Origin: Lasiosphaeris hirsuta | Taxonomy: Eukaryota > Ascomycota > Sordariomycetes > Sordariales > Lasiosphaeriaceae | NCBI GenBank assembly: GCA_030549175.1 | Contig: JAUKUA010000001.1 | Location: 744,001 to 808,000, forward strand | Direction: 5' to 3' | Length of the DNA stretch: 64,000 nt | Shown: positions 26,302 through 39,197 of the stretch, piece by piece | How the letters are laid out: every line of letters starts with the position of its first letter | Numbering within the stretch: the stretch's first letter is position 1 | The notes under the pieces: generated by a model | Seen by the model: the letters and a program-made list of their open reading frames with translations, nothing else | Databases searched by the model: none | Told to the model about the DNA's origin: nothing | Made by a program: the position numbers and the translations under genes

Positions 26302-27653
26302 ATGGTCTACGTGCGGCAGGAGAAGCTCCCCAACTTGCGCGAGTACAAATACTCGAGCGTCGACAGGTCGCTGGTCTCGCGCTACATCCTGAAGCCCTTC
26401 TACACCAATGTCGTCATCAAGTGCTTCCCCATGAACATGGCGCCCAACCTCATCACACTCACGGGCTTCATGTTTGTCGTCGCCAACTTCCTGACCCTCC
26501 TGTGGTATAACCCCTCGCTAGACCAGGACTGCCCTGTCTGGGTTTACTACAGCTGGGCCATCGGTCTGTTCCTGTACCAGACCTTTGATGCTGTGGATGG
26601 CACGCAAGCGTAGGTCTCCCTGTTCCCCTACCCTATTCGAAGCATGAGAAGAACTCTTGCGCTAACGAGTTCCTTCCGCATAGCCGTCGCACCCGGCAAT
26701 CTGGACCCCTCGGGGAACTCTTCGACCACGGCGTTGACGCCCTCAACACGTCACTCGAGGTCCTACTTTTCGCCGGCTCGCAGAACATGGGCCAGAGCTG
26801 GAAGACGGTCGCGACGCTGTTCGCCAGCCTGTTGACCTTCTATGTCCAGACCTGGGACGAGTACCACACCAAGACGCTGACTCTGGGCATCGTCAATGGG
26901 CCCGTCGAGGGCATCCTGATTCTCGTCGGTGTCTACGCCATGACAGGCTACATGGGCGGTGCGCACTTCTGGCAGCAATCGCTACTCGCAACCTTCGGCC
27001 TCCCCCAGACCCTCACCCTCACCAGCAGCCTCAGCTTCACGATCCCTGACTTTCTCTACAACCTCTCCTTCACCGAGTGGTACATGGTTCAGGGCACTTT
27101 CGTGCTCGTCCAGAACACCCTCGAGTCCGCCCGCAATGTCATCAAAGCGCGCCACGCCCGCGGCGACCGCAGCCGGTACGCCCTTGTCGGCCTGGGACCC
27201 TTCTTCACCACCTGGGCCTTTGTCGTCGCCTACCTCTACCTGCAACCTAACATTTTGCACAACCATCTCGTGCCCTTCGTTCTTTTTGCCGGCATCGTCA
27301 ATGCCTACTCAGTCGGCCAAATCATCACGGCCCATCTCGTCAAGCTCGACTTTCCCTACTGGAACGTTCTCGTCGTGCCCCTGTCTCTCGGCGTAATCGA
27401 CTCGGTTGGTCCCATCCTCTTGGAGTACAACCCCATTCCGGGTCTCGGGTGGCCTTCGGCCCTTGGGGACGGCGTGTACCAGGTCTCGTTCATGTTCTGC
27501 ATGCTCGGCATGGCGGTTGGCGTCTATGGGAGCTTTGTAGTGGACGTCATCGTTACCATCTGCGACTATCTCGATATCTGGTGTTTAACCATCAAGCACC
27601 CATATGTCGAGGAGGAAGAGCAGAAGCAGGTGAACGGAAAGAAGATACAGTGA
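26302..27653 (+). CDS. CPT1: Choline/ethanolamine phosphotransferase (CDP-alcohol phosphatidyltransferase), 425 aa
   Basis: This enzyme transfers phosphocholine or phosphoethanolamine from the CDP-alcohol to diacylglycerol, the last step of the Kennedy pathway in ER or Golgi membranes. Two exons, 26302-26609 and 26684-27653, give 1,278 nt and 425 aa. The CDP-alcohol phosphotransferase signature D-G-x2-A-R-x8-G-x3-D-x3-D is complete at residues 99-121, and the intron splits the Ala codon inside it. The N-terminal VRQEKLPNLREYKYSSVD is typical of eukaryotic CPT1/EPT1, and multiple hydrophobic spans follow. Whether it prefers choline or ethanolamine cannot be told from sequence; many filamentous fungi have one dual enzyme. 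The C-terminus ends in a charged EEEEQKQ tail. Confidence 0.95.
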
Positions 27654-29474
27654 AGCAATGCGAGGTTAATGAGATGAGAAATGAGGATATTTTAGAACCA
27701 CTACGACTATTAATTTTCGGTTCCCCGAGCTGTGAAAGTCCGGGGGTTCTGTCGAAATCACATCGACATGCACGCGGCGGATATGTTACACTTTGATGCG
27801 GATGAGAGAAGGATGTCGGCGACACGGCGGTAACTGAGGCCGGTATGGAACAAAACAACACAGCATTGCACGACGGGATTTGGAGGAGTTTAACGGTAAT
27901 GGCACATGGACAAGGCGGGACAGGGCTTTGGGGGTTATCGGATGACATATTTTTCTTTGGCCAGGACCCGGCTCATCAACCTTTTTCCGCCGATACCTCA
28001 CCTCCCAGTTGTCTACATATCGGTCCTCAGTCTTGCCCCTATGAGACAGATATTCAAGGCACCAGTTTCTGCCACCGTGGTGGGCTCGATCTCCTTCCTG
28101 TTCTTGCCCGCGGTATGTAGAGTAAGGCCTGGATAAAACGCTAAATTCGAAATATAGTGATGATCCAGGTCCTCGCTCTTCATGCCATGGCCGAGGGCGT
28201 GGCCGGGGGCAGGGACGAGATCGAAGCCATTGCAGGGATAAACATGGTATTTCTGGAGGCCTGTTTGTCGGGGTTAAGATCGTGGAGTGCGATGTGCTCG
28301 ACCGGAAGGGGAGGGGTGGTGGACGTTGATGATGGAAGGGTTTTACTTTCTTCATTGGATACCTCTTAGTCTGTTTACAATGTGGTATTTAAACCAACTA
28401 GGAGGTGTGTAAAGACTATGCAACAGTTGTTGAACAACTAATGCGTGGCTTTTACATACCTTTAGGCTAATTTAAATACTCCATTGCTAGCAAACACACA
28501 ACAGATTTGCGAGTGGCATATTTGCAACACGTTATCAGGTCTAATCCCTTTGATAATGGCATTTGCCGCTACGTTTGAAGTTTTTGGTTCAATTCGACGA
28601 TTACGTATTGATTGATATATAGGCAGATTTAACAACTGGCAAACAACCACCAGGATCAGGGGCTCAATTCCCAATCCCTGCTATCCGTTCCCCTTTTCTC
28701 CTTGCTGCGAGCGAGCTTCAAGTCCAAATTCAAAGCAAAGCATATATCCAAATGGCAACACGCCACACCTGCTCCTGCCCATATCAAGGCTAGGGGGTAG
28801 AGGGCAGGTATCGTTGCGTGTAAATATGTCATTCGGGCCTTTCGATGTCCCGCCATCGGTGAATTAGACCTCTTGGTGGTTCCCAGAAGTCCAGCATTTC
28901 GCGCCCCTGACTTGAGCCGTTTTTCCCTAGGTCCATTGCAGCTGTTGCGATTCACCCCGAGCAACCGAGGTTGGTGATTAATAGTCCAGTCATCATTGCA
29001 AAACCAAAAAGCATCATGATAAACCCTTCCTTTTCCTTTCCACAAATCCCAATTCTGGGAAGTTTTTAAAGACCATTTTGTGAAGTCGGTACCCATACCT
29101 CGACAGGATACTGAACTAGCCCAAAGGCATGTCGGTCGTAATAACGCTTTGTCCTAAGCAGGAAACATGCTTGCATAACATAGCAACTGGCGCAGGGTGT
29201 CCCGAAGCCGTTGATTCGTCACCGTTGTGGTTCGGATGGCTAGTTTTCGGTTGGAGGAGGTATCGAAACAAAATTGAACCGCCAAGGGCTGGCTGGGTAG
29301 CAGGACGCAACCGGCAGCCAGAAAAGAGGGGGGCGAGTGATTGAGTGAGATGAGTCTTGCATCTAGTAAGAATTCCCATCTCCCCTGCAAAGCTAAGGAG
29401 GCCACGTGTAAAAGTGTAGCCGTGACTGTGGTGCATGAACTGACCCCATTTCTGGAACAACAAGATGGCTTCAG
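27654..29474. other. Convergent intergenic region, no gene seen
   Basis: This is the 3' flank of both CPT1 (plus) and the bZIP gene (minus). It includes an AT-rich island at 28370-28650. No coding exon is recognised. Confidence 0.6.
28370..28650. other. AT-rich island
   Basis: About 280 bp are visibly richer in A and T than the flanks, with short palindromic bits such as GTTGTTGAACAAC. It could be a decayed (possibly RIP-mutated) repeat remnant or simply 3' flanking DNA. No terminal repeats or coding relic can be shown. Confidence 0.3.
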
Positions 29475-30711
29475 TCAAAGCAGTTCGTCGCTTCCGCTAG
29501 CAATGCTTTCCTCAATAGCCTCTAGAATGGCCCTCTCCTCGAATACGGGACCCTGTCCGTCACACTTGGCCTGAGATTTCAGACGGTCGCTGACATCGGC
29601 AATGTCAACGAGACCACGCTTGAACATATCGTGGTTGATGATGAGATCCCAGGTCGCACCGGCGGCCAGCAGACGCTCTCCGTCGTCGCTCGTGACAATG
29701 CGGTGGCTCGGGGTCTTGTTGGCGTGATTTTGAAGCACGTTAGAGTAAAAGTCGGTCGGGTTGTACGACATGGGCCCGGTTGTGGTCGGTGGTGCATTGG
29801 CCCCTGGGGACCCCGCGCCGCCCGAGACCGAAGTCGCCCGCAGGATTTCATTCTCGGTGCTCATCTTTTGCAGATCTCGCTTCAACCGCTCATTCTCGGT
29901 CACTGCCTGCTGCTGCGCTTGCTCCAGTTGCTGCAGACGGCTCTCGAGATCCTTTACATGGCGCTCCTTGCGCTCGCGGAAAGCCCGCTGACTAGACAAT
30001 GTGTTAGTAGAAGGCCAGGACGGGAAATACGACACGAATCGAATGATAAGACATACGCTGCGCGATTCTGAGCTTTCCGCCTGGACTGGGCGGGCGTCAG
30101 TTCATCCTCTTCTGAGTTGGAGCCCTGTCTGCGGTTCTGCTCGTCGTTCTCAGCCTTGGTGGCGGCCGCGAGGAGCTCGGCAGCGGAGGCGGGCGGGGGC
30201 GGTGGTTGGCGGGCGCCATTCACCGATTGAGCGGGGTGCTGGCCTGGGGGCGTTGGCGGGCCAGGAAATGTCTGCGTAGCATTGAATTGCACGTAGTTGT
30301 CGAAATTTTGAAACTGGTCGTGCGGTATTCCATTGGGGAACTGCTCGTAAACCTCCTGAGTAATGATTGTGTAAGCTTCACGTACGCAGCGGGCAGCATG
30401 CGCTACTGCTGCTAGGACGCAAGAAATGCGGAGATTGGGCATGCGAGGGGCCAGAATCCGAACAGTCGATCCGAGTGTATAAATCAACGGGCAGCACTGC
30501 GTCCTCCCTTAAAACACGCTACTTTGCTTTGCTCTTCTCTTCTTTGTAGCACAGCCCAAGGAGTAGCAGAAATTCGACCTACCGGAGGGGATGTGGTGGT
30601 GTTGAAGTCCTCCGAAGCCACCGAGTTAGAGTGCGACGGCGTGAGTGGCGGGATGCCTATGAACTGGTAGGGCTGAGTGCCTGGAAAGTAGGCTGCGTGC
30701 GAGAAATCCAT
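29475..30711 (-). CDS. Yap/AP-1-type bZIP transcription factor, 314 aa
   Basis: Exons are 30711-30583, 30355-30057 and 29991-29475 (945 nt, 314 aa). Intron 1 is long (227 nt) and intron 2 is 65 nt and splits the basic region. The N-terminus is MDFSHAAYFPGTQPYQFIG. The bZIP basic region has the fungal Yap/Pap1 signature N-x2-A-Q-x2-F-R (NRAAQRAFRERKERH, about residues 140-154). A heptad zipper follows over about residues 158-192. The C-terminus carries KCDGQGPVFEERAILEAIEE, a conserved tail of short Yap-like fungal factors. It has a single Cys there rather than the multi-Cys redox domains of Yap1, so Yap1-style oxidant sensing is doubtful. Candidate relatives are RsmA/Yap3-like factors; the exact orthologue is unresolved. 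The first in-frame ATG is at 30711, and the frame is open further upstream without another ATG. Confidence 0.87.
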
Positions 30712-33700
30712 TGCGCTGTCTTTCTTGTTCTCTTTTTCGCCTCTTGTGTTTCTCTCCTCTTTTCCCCTAGTGGAGAGGATCCGATTGACGGGCACGAAAG
30801 CGCTGCGACGCAAAACTTTCTCACAGCGGCGGGCAGGGCACGACGATTGAGCAACTCGGCGACTCCTTGGCTGGGCTGGGCGGGTGGGCTGGAGGTGCGG
30901 TTGACTTGGGCAGAGAGAAAGAGGGGGAAGGGGGGGAACCTCCAACGGTTATTGGGGACGACTTGAGGAGGAGGAGCTTAGTCGATGGGGACGGTACGGG
31001 GGTGTGGAGTCTGGCGCCAAGTGGTTATAACTCCTTCGACAGAGGGCACAGAGGCGATAGAGGGGCCAAGAAAGAAAGGAAAATAAAAAGGGTGGCTTTG
31101 CCCAGGCGTGCCGTGTGGTCGGTATTGGTTTGGGACTTGGGAATTAGGGATTTTTGGGGTGGGTGGAAGGGGAGAGGGGGGCTCGTCTTTTTCCTGCGTC
31201 GGACCCGGAAGACCCGCAAGACTCTCGATCACCCTCCACTGTGTCGAACGGCCGAACGCCACCACTCGACGGAGCCTGGTGGTTGAACCCGGAAGCTAGT
31301 GCTCTTCTGGAAGGACGCGGCAGAAGCTCGAATAAACACCTGGTCTGGTGCTGGCGCTGAGGGTGCGTACCATCACTTGGCTTGCAGTTGCAGGCAGTGC
31401 CTGGGCAGCCGGGAGAAAGGCCGGATCGTCAGTCCTCTTATGGATTGCCCCAGACCAGGGCAAGCATGCGCGGGCCTCAACTTTGGCCTCGACACCCGAC
31501 CTACCATCTCTAACCCATATTGCTTTGCCCCTGAGGTGCAGGTGGTGCAGATGGCCGTCGAGGTTGGCTTGTGGCTGCGGGTTCGCGAGCCAAAAAGTTG
31601 CAGCGAGCCAGATCAGATGAAACTCGACAGGGCAGTGCACACTGCAAATGAGCATGACAGCAGTAACGGGGCCGCCACGACACCAGAGGTACATCAACCC
31701 AGATGACAAGAAATGGATCGATAGGTGAGATGTAGTGTAGGACAGGAAACGACAGAGATTCGTGCATTCCGGAGCCATCTGCATCTGGCACCCAGTGTCC
31801 AGCATCTCGCAGGACAAGACAGCCAGACCCGGTGCCAGCAGAGAGGGTGAATGGCTCATTGCAATTCCAGATGATTATCGACCTAAGCACAAATGTGCGC
31901 TAGCAGCAGGCAGGCGCAACTTAGGTCTGACAGTAGCGTAGCGGAGAGGTGTGTAGCCAGTGCTGTGCGTCCGGTGTGTTGTTATCCCCTGCCAGGCAGC
32001 CTGAAGACACGGGCTGTATGTCAGGTTCTCTCGCGACCGGGTAGGGGCAAGGGGATGAACGCTCAAGGCAGGCAGCTCAGGACACTCGTGCACGCCCACT
32101 TTCTGACATAGGACGTCCTAGGCTGGTGGCTGGCAGTGGCTGGCTCGAGTCGGGCCCACCTTCCCTGCACACCCAACGCAAAATCACCTCCCGCTGCCCC
32201 GCATCAGATTAGCGTAGTGGTGGGGGAGAGGGCGCATTGACAGCTCAGGCTTTTGGCATTTTAGCCCCCCTGCCACTGCTATTCAACGTCTCTTAGGCCG
32301 TCCTGCCTATCATTGGGCCTTCTGAAATCTTCATCTCGAATCTTCGCCTGTCCGCGGAACGCGTTGGTACAATAAAACGTGGTCAACTGAACCCCGGTCC
32401 GTCCGACCGCCATCGGCGACAGGTAAGCGGCGCCTTCGCCAATCCCCGTCCATTATCAAACTTCAGGAAGCCCAGCAACACGTCGCCATCTTCAAAAATC
32501 GAAAGACAGTCCTGCGCGGCAAATCGAGTTCCCGTCCGGCATGCCATGTTGATGCGCGCGGTAAGTGCTTCAGCTAGCACCATCACAAGGGCTGCAATGA
32601 GTAGTAAGAAGACTGATGTTGGTATTGCGCCTCTTCATTTGACATCACGACGGGATAGGCAATGTACTACCTACAGGCCCCTACGGCTTGTCAACGCGGC
32701 ATTCCCGCACTAGCCATCGCTACGAGAGATGCGATGGACGTTGGTATAAAGTGGGTGGAGTTCTTCCTCATGGGCAGGGTTTGCGGATCTGGGACGGTTC
32801 GCAACGAGTTCCAAGCCAATGTCGATCGTGTTTTTGCTCAAAGGTTGCAGTCTTGTGGCGCAAGGCAGTGAGGGATACGATACTGGGCACTCCGTAGAGC
32901 GGGTTCCTCGCGAGTCATCTGCTAAGGCTTGACGGGCCCAACGTGAATTTTGCGTCTTGCTCCTTTGAGACTATGTCCGTGAAGTTTGGCGTCCTCCGCC
33001 ATTTCATATCGCCCACCGCTTGTTGGACAGCAATAGGAGGCAACCCGGTTCCGTTATCCATACGCGTCACAGGGGCTGGTCTGGCATGAAATGGATACGC
33101 TGAACGGTCGGAACCGGCAAGTTTTAATGTTTCTTCGCAGCGCTAAGGCGGGGACGGCAAGGCTCTTGCCTCTACACCATCTAGCCGAATGGCTCTCAAG
33201 ATAATATTGACCGTTTCGGAGATTCATCATGTCCGCAGTAGCCCCTTTCGGTCCTTTGGCTCCCCTTACGGAACCGTTTTCCCCGTGTACCATCTCCCAC
33301 CGCAACATCATGATGGTGGTTTCGCTATCACGTTGATGAACATAGCTCTGAGATGAGCACTGCGGGGTGACTATAGGTTTGGAACCAGCATCAACCCAGG
33401 TTTCTCATCTTCTGGTGAGAAAGAAGTCCCCCTGTCAGACGTGATGATGAGCCCGACGCTGTTTCGCGTCAGGCGGGGTCTCACATCACTGTCTGAACTC
33501 ACAGCAGCCTAGACTCTGCCCAGGCGCGCAATTTGCACACGTGGTTGGCGGGCAAGAGAGGTCGCCAGACAGTGGCTTCAGCTCTCGCCAATATTGCATC
33601 GCGAACCGTGGGAGGGTCGAGCCATCTATCCCCATCCCCCTGAACCTGGCCGGTGGTCACAAGTTCCCCGCCTAGAGAGCTCCAGAAGCAGCCTAAGCAC

Positions 33701-36548
33701 ACGGCGAATCGGGATGTCTCCTCGAATCACGATTCGTGCCCCCACCACCACAGCACCACCAAAAGAAGAACAGTGCTGCAGTCGTAGCTTCTCCCCCTCT
33801 TGCGTAGCACAGTTATTAGTTTTGCTCTCCCAGTTGAGAGGGGTGACAGCCGGCCATGCCCGAGTCTGTCCGTTGAGGCCGCAATCGGCCCAGGTTCAAA
33901 CTCGCTTTGAGCGTTGGAGACGACCCGATGGAGGCCTGGGAGTAACCGTTAGCACTCCCTTTAAGCTTACATACACAGAGCCTCAAAATAGCATGCTTAC
34001 ATATACGCAGATCTCTTTTGGGCAATTTTTCAGGAAACCCTAATATCCATAGCCAACTAGCCTCATTGAGCAAGGGCATGATGTCCGGTACTTGTTACCT
34101 GTCTTGAGTAGCCTCCCCTTCCCCGTAATTCTCACGGGTTACATTTCACGGTTCGCAAGCCGCCCCTGTAGTAAAGAGGCACCCAGACAGGACTCAGGGG
34201 TCATAAGGCTAAGGCAAGACCTGGGCGAGCCGCATGGCGCTGCTGAAGGAGAACCTCCCGCCCGTCCCAAGCGCCACTCAGACCACGGCCACCATCGGCC
34301 GGTAAATTGTTGCCAGCTTCTCCATATCACCGTACCGTAATACCGTCCGTTGCCCTTCTCGGGCAGTCATGGCCCGATTCTAGGCTCCGATCGGTGCGCC
34401 AGCATCGGCGTCCCAGATGCCGTGAAAGCGAAAGGGGTAAAACGTTGGTCTAACCAGTAGCTGCCGTCAGGCCGGTTCGAGCATGGCGATTATGGTGAGC
34501 CAGCCAAGAGTGATACCCGCAGGGCAGACAATGTCACACTCCTATGGACCACAGTCGCTGCCATTGCTACCCGGTGGCCGTCGACGTTTACTTGACCGAG
34601 TCGCGCATGGCGCGAAGACGTCAACCCTGGCAATGGAGTCATCATCCCGCGAAGCCGCCGACATCCTCATCGCCGTGAGCTTCCGGTGTAGGCATCTATA
34701 TTTCAGTGCAGGTAGCCGTTTATCGCTCATCGGCTATCGACAGCCGTATCTCGGGCCTGGTGTGGCCCCCAACGGATTGCCGGGTGTAAGCAACACGTCG
34801 AGGTAATGCCAGCGCAAGCATGGTCTCGTCGCGACCCAGTCTGAGTCAGCGTATGGCATATGGCACGATTCGACAGTGTACGCGTTATGTCTACAGCACT
34901 AGGAGAGAGGATTCAGGGTGCTGACAAAGGCAATGGGCGAGGCGCTAAGCGAGCTGCACCTGTTCAGCCTCTCGATGAGGCTGAATCGTTGACATGACAT
35001 GTGGAATGGAGCGACACCCAACTGCACCTCGTGTCTGTAACCGTTATCGGTGAGGCCCTGGATGGATTCGAGGGAGAATAAATACTAATCGCCCCGTAGG
35101 TCGCCGTCGTCCACAGCCTCCAGGATCAAGTCCAGATGGCTGCATTGCGCTTCTAAACCGGCCTCTCGGTGGAGCAAAGCCTCGGTGTATTGCTGTCGAG
35201 GCGCGACTTTCGCCGATCTTTCTAGGGGCTGAGGCCGACAAAACCGATGAGATTATGTCGTGGCCTAATAAGGGACGGTTTCCTGGCCGAGCGAGCACGG
35301 GAACAGTGTCGAACTTGGCGACAAGTCCCTTGCTTTTTTCACTTCGAAGCAACCACGTCCCTTTCCTAAATCCATGCCTTTCTGCTGGTATTAAACTACT
35401 GAGAGCTGTTTTCTTGACGCGGAACCGCCCAGACAAAGCCGTCGCAAAACAAACCCCTGGTGGTCACATACTTTATCCATCTCTCCCAGGTTGGGCATTG
35501 TGTCCAGTTGTTGAAAGCATATTACATACGCTATTTCCAATTCCATCTCCACTTACGCACGAAAAAAAGACACTGCTTCATTTCCCCAGGCCATAAACCT
35601 ACTAGACGGCAAGAATGACGCAATGCCGTACTAGGTCTGATCCAGCTCCTTCAACTTGCCTTTCGCGATGTCGAAACCGTCGAGGCCTGGTACAGGAGCT
35701 TTGTTCCCATAATTTTGCTGCTCGTGTGCCGTGTTGTTACTTTGCTTCAGGCAAGGACAAACTTGAACTCTCCTTTCCAACGGCTCCTCGGTTTTTGAGA
35801 TAGGACCCGGTTGTTTGTTCCACGAAATGAGTGGGCACGATAAGGCATCAAATCCTCCACATGATAAAGTTTGCCGTTAATAAGGCTTGCTATATGGAAA
35901 CCTTCGACTCTCAACTTGAAGCGCTTGTCAAATTTATAAGCCTCACTTAAATCTTGTCTGAAGGTAGTTAGCTAGGTGGCTGCTGTGTGCCCTTCAAAAA
36001 ACTTCCCACGTGAAAATCATCGTATATGCTTGCTTGAAACTTCCGCCTTCTCACAACAACATGTGTCCCTCCCGTTGGCGAAGGCACCGTTGGTAAGTAT
36101 TAAGTAGGCACCTGCCCTGGAAACTTCAAGCGCATCATCGAATCATGTCGACCTGGAGCCCACGAAAACAAACATTTGTCTTAACTTTTGTCAGAAACTT
36201 TCGAGGAAGGAGCGTAAGGGGCCTGAACAGGAAGGAACAGGTCTGGCCTGTCCCCTTTGATCTCGTGGCTTCATCCCCAGTCGTCTTTTCGCTTCGCTGC
36301 AGCCGTCTATGGAAACAAATAGAGGCGCGGTAGACTTCATCCAAAAGCATTGCCATTCATTCACTGCCCTGCTGACAGGCCAACGTCGACCGCAGACACG
36401 CCAAGTACTACATCAGTCGAACTGCCATGGACCCTTCTTAATTTACGTTCCTCCTGCCTGTTGCACAGGTTTCGGCCCCGATCAGATTCGCCCGCGTGTG
36501 CTTCCTGCCGCCATCTCACGTACCAGGGTAAAGCAACTACACCGTACA
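30712..36548. other. Large gene-free interval (5.8 kb)
   Basis: This is the longest stretch without a gene in the window. It contains the bZIP promoter and the promoter of the 36549 gene. Open frames (for example 31296-31859 minus, 33594-34043 plus) have low-complexity or arbitrary composition and no start/splice context. I see no transposase, LTR or tandem array. Confidence 0.5.
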
Positions 36549-38609
36549 ATGGACCGTCCCTTCCTGGAGAACATGTTTCGTTACGACAACTTCAGGACTC
36601 CTACCGCCGCCGAGAGAGGTGAGGGCAGGCCGCCGGAGGACAAAGCAGCAAACCACAGTGGTATGTCAATCCCTTCCATAAAGCACAGCATTCTGCTTGC
36701 TTCCCTCACTGCTTCCACCTAAACTTAGGGGATCCGTCCTCGGCGAACACCTGGTACTTCCAATCAAACTACCATTTACTCTCTTATCTCTACCGACACT
36801 TGGTGACTGCCACCATCAGCCACTTCCAATTGTCCCCTCCTCCCCCTTTGCTTCTTCCCCATCAATCACCGTTCAAGGTGTCAGTGGCAAGGCATAATCA
36901 AGCAACTGGACCAAATGGACATCGTTTCATCGCCAAGTAACTCACGTTTTCCTTCTACAGTCTTGGAAATACCCAGGCAACCCACATACACGACTGTCGG
37001 CTCTGTCTATAACCCTCATGCCACCACGCCCCTCCAGCCTCCCACCCGGCGTCCGAGAACGCGCCGATTCCAATCACCCCTCGACGACCCCTTCCAATTT
37101 CCCAACGCCTTATTGTCAGCTTTACCAGCTTCAGGCTTGTCAGCGACGGAGAGAACTCCCGATCTGCAGTCACGCACCATCGACCCAGTCCCCCAGTATT
37201 CCCCCCTGAAGCAGAACGACGACCGGGCCGTTAGTCCAATGACCGAACAGGAGAAGGCAATCTTTGCAGGCATCCGAATGCCGGTTCCTACTATTAGATC
37301 GGGCAATCTACCGCCACCGTCAGGCTCTGCCGTGGGTCTCGGCATCGGCGACAAACGGAACACCACCTTTGTTGGCGAAAGCGACCGTGTTGCGTCTGAA
37401 GATACCTTGGCTTCGTCACATATCACTGTCAAAGGCCTGACTAACCTAGCATCGTACCCAAACCCCATGCAGGCGGCTGCCCAGAAGACGCTCGCCAGGG
37501 CAAGAGCTGCCAATCTCGCTGCCTTCGGCCGTGTCGACAATACCACAAACAGTCTCCCCTCTAACAACCTTGGATATGTGCCTCCACATTTCGGCAGGGA
37601 CCGTGTAACTGGCACTGCGTCCACGGCGGCCGGGACACCCCAGCCTTTAACAGCGGGGCCACCAGGTCAACGTCAATTCAGACCGTCAACCTTTGATGCT
37701 GCAATCCGAGCCCTCAGTTTGGACCCTGAAAACTCTCCTCTCGAGTCATCCCCTTCAACCTCGGGCTTTCAACTCAACTCGGATTCCATTTCCACGTACA
37801 GCCATCCGTTCACGGGTGAGGACAGCGGACCTTTCGGAGGTGTACGTCGATTGGCATTAGATGCGCAAACGGCGTTTTTCAACCCGCACGCTTCCGCCTC
37901 GCGTGGTCCCCCTAGTCCGGCGTTCTCCAACGCCCACAGTAGACCGTTCACGATGGCTCCAGCCGCCAATACTGAGGATAAAGAGAAAAGAGCCATTCGT
38001 GATACTCTCCCTGCAGATCGCATCAGGCAATACTTTCCGAAGGAATTCCCACCTGACTACAGTGGGCGTCACAACCCTGTAGCTGACAACTGGTATGAAA
38101 AGTACCCTCTTTCTGAAAGGAGGTTTTCCCAAACGTCCTCCGAGGCCATTTCTGAGCGGCAGCGCAAGATCAACTGGGCGTTCTATGCTGGCACAGAGGG
38201 ACTAACCAAGAACACGGATCGAGTTGCGCGCGATCACGACAACCGCTGCCTCAAGAATAAGATAGGGGTCATCGGCGAGGGTCGCGAGCGGTTCAAGATC
38301 TCCTCTAACGATAAGAGAGGAGACGATGGCAAACCAAATCTGCCGCACTTGAGTGTTGAGGATGCTATCAGGATGGATTATCGACTTCATGTCGAACCCC
38401 TACTCAACATGGCGTTTGCGACGCTGCTGAAGTACAAGGAGCCTGCCTCTGCCGACTTGACCGATTTGACCCCGCGCAGCAACTTCACAGAAGTTGATCC
38501 GGCCTGGGTTGACGATTCGGAGGAAGGCAACAGCAGCTTTTTCGAAAAGCCGAAGCCCGAGCAACCCAAGAGAAAGAGAGTGGTGAAGAGAGTAAGACGA
38601 GGATATTAA
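36549..38609 (+). CDS. Uncharacterised Pro/Ser-rich fungal protein, about 636 aa
   Basis: I do not recognise a family. A continuous frame runs from 36885 to 38609, with a local ATG at 36915. A phase-consistent upstream model is 36549-36660, 36729-36802 and 36885-38609 (1,911 nt, 636 aa). Introns are 68 nt (GTATGT...CTTAG) and 82 nt (GTGACT...GTCAG after a pyrimidine tract). It begins MDRPFLENMFRYDNFRTPTA. A direct splice from 36660 to 36961 (CTTCTACAG) is also in phase and cannot be excluded. The first two-thirds are disordered and Pro/Ser/Thr-rich. The C-terminal 240 residues look folded, with RIRQYFPKEFPPDYS, QRKINWAFYAGTEGL and LLNMAFATLLKYKE. The protein ends in a basic tail (KRKRVVKRVRRGY), possibly nuclear targeting. 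The gene is confident; the first two exons and the function are not. Confidence 0.7.
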
Positions 38610-39166
38610 CCTGGACGCGAGTCCAACTTCTTTCACCTGTGGCGCAATTTCCCTAGAATTCAGGTTGGCGTTGACTTGCTCTAATTTGAGCTGGGAGCCC
38701 ATCCTGCAACATGTTTATTGTACTTTAAGCGGTTGGAAGTGGCTGGAAGCAGTTTCCCTCTTCGATGCTACACAGAAGGCTGGATGGGTGCGAGGTTCCT
38801 ACATGGATGGATCGCAATGTTGGACTTGTTTCTCACGATGGATTTGATGGATTCACGGTACGGCCTGCTTTTGGAGACGCAGGGTTTCTTACCAGGAATT
38901 CGACTTGGGTTGAGGGTTCTCGAGCGTCGTACACCGACTTTGTACACTAGTCGACGATAGACTTGTTTTGAACATGCCTATCTGGGGCATATCACTGAGC
39001 GTTGCACTGGCTCACGCTGGTCTTGCCGTTTTGGCCGATCAGTGCGACTTGGTGTCGTGGGTGGCCTTGTATTGTCGGCGTTTGGGGCGTTCGGAAGGGG
39101 GAGAAGACAATCTCATACACCACGACAGAACTTCTCCGTCTGGGCAGGCAGTCGGTGGCACACTAC

Positions 39167-39197
<31 letters not shown>

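Noticed and set aside
31296..31859. 187-codon minus-strand ORF in the large gene-free interval
   Set aside because: Its first ORF codons lack context, composition is arbitrary, and nothing resembles a known family.
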